Source: an uncultured Prevotellaceae bacterium (GTDB lineage: Bacteria; Bacteroidota; Bacteroidia; Bacteroidales; Muribaculaceae). From it: a DNA stretch of 7,117 nt. The notes below the pieces were generated by a model. The model was given only the letters and a program-made list of their open reading frames with translations, had not been told where the DNA came from and did no database searches. Position numbers and translations under genes: made by a program. This document shows, piece by piece, positions 1 through 4,482 of this stretch; the first letter of the stretch is position 1; every line of letters starts with the position of its first letter. Location of the stretch: contig CALBLR010000280.1 in the NCBI GenBank assembly GCA_937896015.1, forward strand, positions 1 through 7,117, read 5' to 3'.

Positions 1-112
1 GGCAGGAGAAGCCGGCATCGATGGCAATTTTCTGCACCTTGCCGCCAAGGCGCTGCTGAATAAAGTCGGAGTATTCGAAATACCGCTTGCCGACTGGCTG
101 ATTTCGGTTCAA
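1..112 (-). CDS. Radical SAM protein, YhcC/TIGR01212-like (5' end only, truncated by window edge)
   Basis: The first 37 codons run leftwards and leave the window at position 1. The translation contains YFEYSDFIQQRLGGKV and then QKIAIDAGFSC. This matches the start of the YhcC-like radical SAM family, where an R-[YF]-G-x-K-V-x-K-L stretch leads to G-F-[ST]-C-P-N-R-D-G; the last visible Cys would be the first ligand of the [4Fe-4S] cluster. The rest of the cluster motif and the catalytic domain lie outside the window. The frame is closed upstream by TAA, and the only start codon before the conserved part is TTG at 112-110. That TTG overlaps the aroC stop (TTGA), so the gene is probably translationally coupled to aroC as the last visible operon member. 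The family's substrate is not firmly known to me. The family call rests on a short segment, and the TTG start is inferred from the stop upstream. Confidence 0.62.
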   Translation of the reverse strand, partial: MNRNQPVGKRYFEYSDFIQQRLGGKVQKIAIDAGFSC

Positions 113-1194
113 AGTCGGGCGGTTTTATTGATTAAATATGAGTCGAGCACCACCATGGCGGCCATAGCCTCGACCACAGGCACTGCGCGCGGAATCACGC
201 ACGGGTCGTGACGGCCGCTGGCGTGCAGCACAACGGGCTGGCCACTGGTGTCAACCGTCTGCACATCGCGCATCAGCGTGGGCACAGGCTTGAACGCAAT
301 GCGCATGCATATGTCCTCGCCATTAGAAATGCCGCCCTGAATGCCACCCGAATTGTTGGTGGCGGTGCGCAGGCCGCCATGGCCGTCGGGCACAAAGCGG
401 TCGTTAACCTCGCTGCCGCGCCGGTCTGCAAAGCCGAAGCCCAGGCCATAGTCAAACCCCTTGACTGCATTTATGCTCATCATAGCCGAGGCCAGGCGCG
501 CATGCAACTTGCCAAACACGGGGTCGCCGAGTCCGGCCGGTGCGCCGCTCACCACGCAGCCCACAATGCCACCAAGCGAGTCGCCGTCGGCACGGGCACG
601 GCCTATCTCGGCCACCATGGCCCGGGCCACGGCGGCGTCGGGACAGCGCACCACATTGCTATCGATTGAACCGAGCGACAAATCGAGACTCTTATAGTCG
701 GGCTCAAGCGCCACGCTGCCAATCTGCATGGTGTAGGCCCTGACAGTTATGCCCAGCCGATCAAGCACCTGCATGGCAAGCGCGCCGGCCACCACGCGGG
801 CCGCCGTTTCGCGGGCCGAGGCCCGGCCGCCGCCGCGCGGATCGCGCACGCCATATTTGACGGAATAGGTGTAGTCGGCGTGCGAAGGGCGATAGCACCG
901 CTCTATTTCGCTGTAGTCGGCGCTGTGCTGATTGGTGTTGCGGATTATGAAGCCAATGGGGGTGCCGAGCGTCACACCCTTATAAACGCCCGACAGCACC
1001 TCCACCCTATCGGCCTCGCGGCGCGGTGTGGACACTGCCGACTGCCCGGGGCGGCGACGGTCGAGCATGCGCTGCAGGGCATCGAGGTCGACGGGCACGC
1101 CAGCCGGCATGCCGTCGACCACACCGCCTATGGCCGGCCCGTGCGACTCGCCAAACGAGGTGAGCGTGTATATTTCGCCAAATCGGTTGCTCAT
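109..1194 (-). CDS. aroC: Chorismate synthase
   Basis: AroC catalyses the last step of the shikimate pathway, anti-1,4-elimination of phosphate from EPSP to give chorismate, the precursor of aromatic amino acids, folate and quinones. It needs reduced FMN and acts in the cytoplasm as a tetramer. At 361 residues it has full bacterial length. The family signatures are in order: GESHG at residues 15-19, RRRPGQS at 46-52, RPSHADYTY at 102-110, DPRGGGRASARET at 118-130, GGISNGEDI in the C-terminal third, and RHDP at 328-331. The flavin- and substrate-contacting Arg and His residues appear intact. The ATG lies one base after the stop of the YbaK-family gene (TGACATG), and its own stop overlaps the start of the radical SAM gene, so it sits in the middle of an operon. 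The usual FKPT near the GG..NGE motif reads FKPV, a mild variation. Confidence 0.97.
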   Translation of the reverse strand: MSNRFGEIYTLTSFGESHGPAIGGVVDGMPAGVPVDLDALQRMLDRRRPGQSAVSTPRREADRVEVLSGVYKGVTLGTPIGFIIRNTNQHSADYSEIERCYRPSHADYTYSVKYGVRDPRGGGRASARETAARVVAGALAMQVLDRLGITVRAYTMQIGSVALEPDYKSLDLSLGSIDSNVVRCPDAAVARAMVAEIGRARADGDSLGGIVGCVVSGAPAGLGDPVFGKLHARLASAMMSINAVKGFDYGLGFGFADRRGSEVNDRFVPDGHGGLRTATNNSGGIQGGISNGEDICMRIAFKPVPTLMRDVQTVDTSGQPVVLHASGRHDPCVIPRAVPVVEAMAAMVVLDSYLINKTARL

Positions 1195-1195
1195 G

Positions 1196-1678
1196 TCATT
1201 CGGCTATCAGGTCGCACACAGTGGCTCCGACGAAGCGCACAAGGTCGGCCGGGTTGATTTTCAGTTGCAGTCCGCGCATGCCTGCGCTCACATAGATAAA
1301 GTCGAAGTCGGTGCAAGTGGAGTGGAAATATGTGGGAAACGGCTTCTTCATGCCCACAGGCGAGCAGCCGCCGCGAATGTATCCAGTGGTGGCCAGCAAA
1401 TCCTTCATGTGGATCAAATCGGCCTTTTTGTTGCCGCTCACCTTGGCGGCCTTCTTAAGGTCGACCTCGGCATTGCCTGGCACCACGCACACAAAGTGGC
1501 CTGTCTTGTCGCCATGCAGCACAAGGGTCTTAAACACACGATTCACATCCTCGCCAAGAGTGTCGGCCAGGTGCTGTGCGCCCAAGTCGCTCTCGTCGAC
1601 CTCATAGGGCACAAGTTCATATTTGATTTTGGCCCTGTCGAGCAGTCGGGCCGCATTAGTCTTAGTTATTTTTTTCAT
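1196..1678 (-). CDS. ybaK: YbaK-family Cys-tRNA(Pro)/aminoacyl-tRNA deacylase
   Basis: This 160-residue protein is full length for YbaK/EbsC, a free-standing editing domain that hydrolyses Cys mischarged on tRNA-Pro by prolyl-tRNA synthetase. Visible family features are the KFxxxxYE-like opening (IKYELVPYEVDE, residues 18-29), VFKTLVL with Lys50 at the position of the essential family lysine, DLKKAAK at 73-79, and TGYIRGGCSPVG at 98-109, the Gly-Ser-Pro loop that shapes the active site. Related INS-superfamily deacylases such as ProXp have other substrates, but the GG-x-SP-x-G motif and overall length fit YbaK best. The ATG lies 18 bp after the stop of the XRE regulator gene, and the stop is one base before the aroC ATG. 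The gene is therefore the second member of the minus-strand operon. No regulatory element is visible immediately in front of it. Confidence 0.92.
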   Translation of the reverse strand: MKKITKTNAARLLDRAKIKYELVPYEVDESDLGAQHLADTLGEDVNRVFKTLVLHGDKTGHFVCVVPGNAEVDLKKAAKVSGNKKADLIHMKDLLATTGYIRGGCSPVGMKKPFPTYFHSTCTDFDFIYVSAGMRGLQLKINPADLVRFVGATVCDLIAE

Positions 1679-1696
1679 ACTGCTTTACATCTTTCA

Positions 1697-1927
1697 TCAA
1701 TCATCAAGGCGTATAACCTTAATGTCAAGGGCCTTCGCAATGCGGCAAAGCGTGTCGAGCTGCGGCATGAGTACGGCGCGCTCTATGCGCGACAGGTTGC
1801 TGTCGTTGATGCCCGTGATTTGCTGCAAAGCCCGCAACGACAAGCCCTTGGCCTTACGAGCCTCTACCAATTGCCGTGCTATGCGTTCCAATTGCGCTCT
1901 GCTGTCTTCGTCCATTGCCATATTCAT
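1697..1927 (-). CDS. Small XRE-family helix-turn-helix regulator
   Basis: The 76-residue product is a single Cro/CI-type DNA-binding domain with no ligand domain. Residues 15-27 (ERIARQLVEARKA) form helix 1. LSLRALQQITGINDSNLSRIER (29-50) is the HTH, with the typical S-x-L-S-R-I-E-R recognition helix, and LDTLCRIAKALDIKVI (57-72) is the closing helix. The open frame extends to an ATG at 1999, but that extra stretch of 24 residues is unlike a regulator (FQFCLIFAFRLLI) and lies across a consensus promoter at 1945-1976. I therefore start at ATG 1927; in-frame ATGs at 1921 and 1915 are equally possible. It is the first gene of the operon with ybaK and aroC, and 152 bp separate it from the divergent exported-protein gene. 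Repeats in that spacer could be its operators, which is an inference. It might also resemble the antitoxin of a toxin pair, but no toxin gene is adjacent. Confidence 0.87.
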   Translation of the reverse strand: MNMAMDEDSRAQLERIARQLVEARKAKGLSLRALQQITGINDSNLSRIERAVLMPQLDTLCRIAKALDIKVIRLDD

Positions 1928-1944
1928 TATTAGTAATCTAAAAG

Positions 1945-1976
1945 CAAATATAAGGCAAAATTGAAAATAAAGCAAG
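1945..1976 (-). promoter_or_regulatory. Promoter of the XRE-ybaK-aroC operon
   Basis: On the minus strand a perfect Bacteroidota -7 element, TATATTTG (consensus TAnnTTTG), occupies 1952-1945. A CTTG close to the -33 consensus TTTG lies at 1976-1973, with a 20-bp spacer. Transcription would start near 1941, about 14 nt ahead of the ATG at 1927. This placement rules against the 1999 start for the regulator. Confidence 0.75.
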
Positions 1977-1997
1977 GCGGCATTAATCTCGTTGGCC

Positions 1998-2046
1998 AAT
2001 GCGCAAAGTTTTTTTCAAAGGCAAATCGCACAAATAATGCGCAAAG
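1998..2046. repeat. 11-bp direct repeat in the divergent spacer
   Basis: AATGCGCAAAG occurs exactly at 1998-2008 and again at 2036-2046, 38 bp apart start to start. Both copies lie between the divergent promoters of the XRE gene and the exported-protein gene. The second copy runs into an inverted repeat that touches the plus-strand -7 element. The repeat may be a regulator-binding site, but this is inferred from position only. Confidence 0.6.
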
Positions 2047-2059
2047 GCGTTAACTTTGC
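2041..2059. repeat. Inverted repeat GCAAAG-N7-CTTTGC overlapping a -7 element
   Basis: GCAAAG at 2041-2046 and CTTTGC at 2054-2059 are perfect inverted 6-bp arms around a 7-bp centre that includes most of a GTTAAC palindrome. The right arm overlaps the -7 element at 2051-2058, so a protein bound here would block transcription of the gene at 2080. This makes it a candidate repressor operator, perhaps for the divergent XRE protein. There is no T-run, so it is not a terminator. Confidence 0.45.
2051..2058 (+). promoter_or_regulatory. -7 promoter element for the exported thioredoxin-like gene
   Basis: TAACTTTG is an exact match to the Bacteroidota -7 consensus TAnnTTTG and lies 21 bp before the ATG at 2080. 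No good TTTG is present at the expected -33 distance (around 2027-2030 the sequence is rich in CAAA instead). The promoter may therefore be weak or need an activator. Confidence 0.6.
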
Positions 2060-2079
2060 CGTGAGACAGATTGAGAATT

Positions 2080-2892
2080 ATGACAAACAGACTGATTACA
2101 ATCATAACTTTATGGCTTGCGGCTGCAACGGCCATGGCCGCCGGCAATGTTGAGGCCGAACTGCAGCGCTTGGAGCAAATGCAGCAGGACGATGCTGTGG
2201 CCGCACTCGGCGCCAAACTCGACTCGGCGCAAGACGCGGGCAAAAAGCAATATGTGGCCTACTGCAAAGAGGTTGAAGACCTGACCGCGAGCCCTGAATC
2301 GCCGCAGCACAGCGAACAAATGCTGATGGCGCTGCTACACCACCAACTGAACTCGCCGCTGCTGGACGAGGAAGACAAGACGCGGCCTCGCTTTTTGCTG
2401 CAAGATGCCAGCAAAAACCAAATTGGATCTACGGCAACCGACGTGGACCTGATGATGAAGGACGGATCGGCCACCACCCTCGCCCATTTGGCGGCCACAG
2501 CGCCAATCACGCTGGTCTACTTTTCCAACCCCGACTGCGATGCCTGCCAAAGGGTTAAGCAGCGAATGGAGCAGTCGGCGACGGTTGCCGAATTCACCGG
2601 CAGCAAACTGCTGAACGTGGTGGCCATCTACACGCTCGACGACAAACGGCTGTGGCAAAGCAGCACGATGCCGCCATTTGTGACCGACACTTGGAACTAT
2701 ACCCAGAAGATATTTGACGAGGAAACCTACGTGCTGCCAAGCACGCCGCTATTCTACATAGTGGACAGCAACATGACGGTGCTGATGAAAAACGAAGCGA
2801 GCCTCAACCGCGTTGAGACTGCGCTGCGCCGCTTGATGCTGAGCAGCGACAACCGTCCGCAGCAGCTGTCCCGCTTGCTATTCCGCCACTGA
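2080..2892 (+). CDS. Exported DUF5106/thioredoxin-like protein
   Basis: The 270-residue product starts with a signal peptide: Asn-Arg at residues 3-4, hydrophobic ITIITLWLAAATAMA, and a likely signal peptidase I site after AMA at 18-20. It should therefore act in the periplasm. Residues about 25-125 are helical and Gln/Leu-rich, including MALLHHQLNSPLLDEEDKTR and RFLLQDASKNQIG, as in Bacteroidales DUF5106 domains. Residues about 125-265 look like a thioredoxin fold: TLVYFSNPDCDAC with Cys153-x-x-Cys156, and a probable cis-Pro at 223 in STPLFYIVD. Thiol-disulfide reductase activity is the family expectation; the substrate is unknown. A TTG at 2071 would add three residues, but the ATG at 2080 fits the signal peptide and promoter better. 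The gene is monocistronic, divergent from the XRE operon, and its last 15 bp overlap the 3' end of tilS on the other strand. Confidence 0.8.
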   Translation: MTNRLITIITLWLAAATAMAAGNVEAELQRLEQMQQDDAVAALGAKLDSAQDAGKKQYVAYCKEVEDLTASPESPQHSEQMLMALLHHQLNSPLLDEEDKTRPRFLLQDASKNQIGSTATDVDLMMKDGSATTLAHLAATAPITLVYFSNPDCDACQRVKQRMEQSATVAEFTGSKLLNVVAIYTLDDKRLWQSSTMPPFVTDTWNYTQKIFDEETYVLPSTPLFYIVDSNMTVLMKNEASLNRVETALRRLMLSSDNRPQQLSRLLFRH

Positions 2893-4257
2893 CAGCAGCA
2901 CAAACGGCCTGCCGCCACAGCGGTCAACCGGGAAATGGGCCGACGCGCGCAGCCCCACCACCCACAGGATTTGCCCATCGGCATCAAGAACCCACACACG
3001 GCGCTTGGCCTCGGAATCGAGGTGAAGATCAGTGAACAGGTCGCTCAGCAGTTTTGTGCCACGCATGCCAAACGGGCGGAAGCGGTCGGCCTTGCGCCAG
3101 TGCCGCAGCGCAACCTGACGGCAGCGCAGCACTGCGGCATCAAGCGCAATAACGGTTGATCCGTTGCACATGGCTGGCGTGAATGGCTTGCCGCTCACCA
3201 CCTCCACACTGAGCTTGACAGGCACATCGAGCCTGAGCCCGCCAGCAAGGGCCACGGGGAACATCTGCTGCCCGACGGCGGCCGCGCGCATTTCCACCCT
3301 CATCACTCCGCCCTTAACCATCAGCGTGCGCTGCTGCGCATTAAAGCTGCGCTGCTCGCCACTGCCGCTGCGCAGAGCCTCGATGGCGTCGGCACACTGG
3401 CTGCGGTTGAACCCCAGCGGCCTCAGCATTTCGAAAAGCAGCATCTCGGCATTGGCGAACCCCTGCAGCCGCCCGGCATCTATTCCGAACCCATCGGACT
3501 CGGAATAGTCCGGAGCCACCACGCCACGCATCATCGCCACCGCCTCACAGTAAAGGCCGTAGCAGTCGCTGACGCGGCCTATGGTGGCAGGCAGCGTGCG
3601 GCGCGCCTCTGGCAACTGGCCATAGAGCGCAGGCAGCACCACATTGCGCAGGCGGTTGCGCTTCACATCGTTTTCAAGATTGGTGCTGTCGGTCACATAG
3701 TCCTGGCCGAGGTCGTCGAGCCAGCGCACAATGTCGGCGCGGTGCACACCCAGCAACGGGCGCACAATGCGGCCATTAACGGGATGAATGCCCGTAAGGC
3801 CCGCTATGCCGGTGCCGCGCACGGCGTTGAGCCAAAACGTCTCCACATTGTCGTCGGCATGATGGGCCACCGCTATCACATCGCACCCAAGGGCGGCGCG
3901 CTGCCGCTCAAACCACTCATAGCGCAGCGACCGGCAGGCCATCTCCACGCTCTCGCCCGTGGCACACATGCGTGCAGGCACATCAAAGTCGACCGTGACA
4001 AGCCTCACGCCAAGCGTGCCGCACAGCGAGCGCACGAAGCGCTCGTCGCGCATCGACTCATCGCCGCGCAAGTGGAAATTGCAATGGGCGGCCACCACAG
4101 GCACGCCCATGCGCAGCAGCACGCGCAGCAGGCACACCGAGTCGGCACCGCCGCTCAGCGCCACCAGCACGCGGCAGCCCTGCGGCAGCAGCCCGCGGCG
4201 CAGGCAAAAGCCGCGCACCGCCCGCACAAAGGCATCATTTCTGTCATCATAGTTCAT
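2878..4257 (-). CDS. tilS: tRNA(Ile)-lysidine synthase
   Basis: TilS converts cytidine 34 of tRNA-Ile(CAU) to lysidine using ATP and lysine, which switches the anticodon to read AUA and the charging from Met to Ile; it is essential in most bacteria. The 459-residue protein carries the PP-loop ATP site SGGADS (35-40), AHCNFHLRGDES (57-68), and HHADDNVET (132-140). Further on are RPLL...RADIVRWL and the TDSTN...KRNRLR region of the N-terminal domain. The C-terminal tRNA-binding domain is present, with HWRKADRFRPFGMRGTKLLSDLF. Nothing appears missing. The ATG at 4257 gives the usual short lead (about 34 residues) before the PP loop. The gene is alone on its strand here, convergent with the exported thioredoxin-like gene (15-bp 3' overlap) and divergent from the YbjN/TPR gene. 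Its promoter predicts an almost leaderless mRNA. Confidence 0.96.
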   Translation of the reverse strand: MNYDDRNDAFVRAVRGFCLRRGLLPQGCRVLVALSGGADSVCLLRVLLRMGVPVVAAHCNFHLRGDESMRDERFVRSLCGTLGVRLVTVDFDVPARMCATGESVEMACRSLRYEWFERQRAALGCDVIAVAHHADDNVETFWLNAVRGTGIAGLTGIHPVNGRIVRPLLGVHRADIVRWLDDLGQDYVTDSTNLENDVKRNRLRNVVLPALYGQLPEARRTLPATIGRVSDCYGLYCEAVAMMRGVVAPDYSESDGFGIDAGRLQGFANAEMLLFEMLRPLGFNRSQCADAIEALRSGSGEQRSFNAQQRTLMVKGGVMRVEMRAAAVGQQMFPVALAGGLRLDVPVKLSVEVVSGKPFTPAMCNGSTVIALDAAVLRCRQVALRHWRKADRFRPFGMRGTKLLSDLFTDLHLDSEAKRRVWVLDADGQILWVVGLRASAHFPVDRCGGRPFVLLSVAE

Positions 4258-4264
4258 AACACCG

Positions 4265-4295
4265 CAAAATTACACCAAATCACCCACCCCACAAA
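4265..4295 (-). promoter_or_regulatory. tilS promoter, very close to the start codon
   Basis: On the minus strand TTTG at 4295-4292 (-33), a 19-bp spacer and TAATTTTG at 4272-4265 (-7) match the Bacteroidota promoter consensus at both boxes. The -7 box ends 7 bp before the ATG at 4257, so the predicted transcription start near 4261 leaves only a few untranslated bases. Confidence 0.78.
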
Positions 4296-4330
4296 GAAAA
4301 CCCATTTCAACCCAAGCGTCAAAGCGTTTT

Positions 4331-4347
4331 TTGGCGGCGATTGGCGG
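4331..4347. repeat. TTGGCGG direct repeat, 10-bp period
   Basis: TTGGCGG occurs at 4331-4337 and at 4341-4347, one helical turn apart, just upstream of the -7 element at 4367-4374 and behind the tilS promoter. Its phasing and place suit an activator site, or it may supply a -33-like TTGG for the plus-strand promoter. No binding protein can be named. Confidence 0.4.
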
Positions 4348-4366
4348 TTTTGATGTGGAAAAGTGC

Positions 4367-4374
4367 TATCTTTG
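4367..4374 (+). promoter_or_regulatory. -7 promoter element for the YbjN/TPR gene
   Basis: TATCTTTG matches TAnnTTTG exactly. The -33 region has only TTGG at 4341-4344 (22-bp spacer) or TTTG at 4349-4352 (14-bp spacer, too short), so that box is imperfect. The predicted start near 4378 gives a leader of about 105 nt, much longer than the other leaders in the window. Confidence 0.62.
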
Positions 4375-4384
4375 TATTAGTTGT

Positions 4385-4411
4385 GGCAGCACAGAAAGGA
4401 CTGTGACTGCC
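4385..4411 (+). promoter_or_regulatory. Stable hairpin at the 5' end of the leader RNA
   Basis: GGCAG (4385-4389) pairs with CTGCC (4407-4411) and CACAG (4390-4394) pairs with CTGTG (4401-4405). The result is a 10-bp stem with a single bulged A at 4406 and a six-base loop AAAGGA. It begins about 7 nt after the predicted transcription start and about 70 nt before the start codon. No T-run follows, so it is not an intrinsic terminator. A role in mRNA stability or control is inferred only. Confidence 0.55.
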
Positions 4412-4413
4412 TG

Positions 4414-4464
4414 ATGGTTTCTATTACGCTTAAATTTTCACACACGCGACACTCACTTTTATAG
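4414..4464 (+). other. Possible 16-codon upstream ORF in the leader
   Basis: ATG at 4414 opens a 16-codon frame (MVSITLKFSHTRHSLL) closed by TAG at 4462-4464, between the leader hairpin and the main start codon at 4483, 18 bp later. There is no clear ribosome site and no run of one regulatory amino acid, so it may be chance. Confidence 0.2.
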
Positions 4465-4482
4465 ACAACAACACTCGTATAT

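Noticed and set aside
1028..1933. A 301-codon plus-strand frame across aroC, ybaK and the XRE gene
   Set aside because: It is antisense to three genes with clear family motifs, has no motif of its own, and no promoter box was noticed in front of it.
2858..2897. GCTGTC ... GACAGC inverted arms near the convergent 3' ends, a possible terminator
   Set aside because: The arms are only 6 bp with a loop of about 20 nt, and no T-run follows on either strand.
3742..4353. A 203-codon plus-strand frame opposite the 5' half of tilS
   Set aside because: It is His/Ala/Arg-rich low-complexity sequence opposite well conserved PP-loop coding DNA and runs through the tilS promoter.
4385..4411. Leader hairpin as an intrinsic terminator or tRNA-like element
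   Set aside because: It is followed by TGATGGTTTC rather than a T-run, and no cloverleaf arms or anticodon loop can be built around it.
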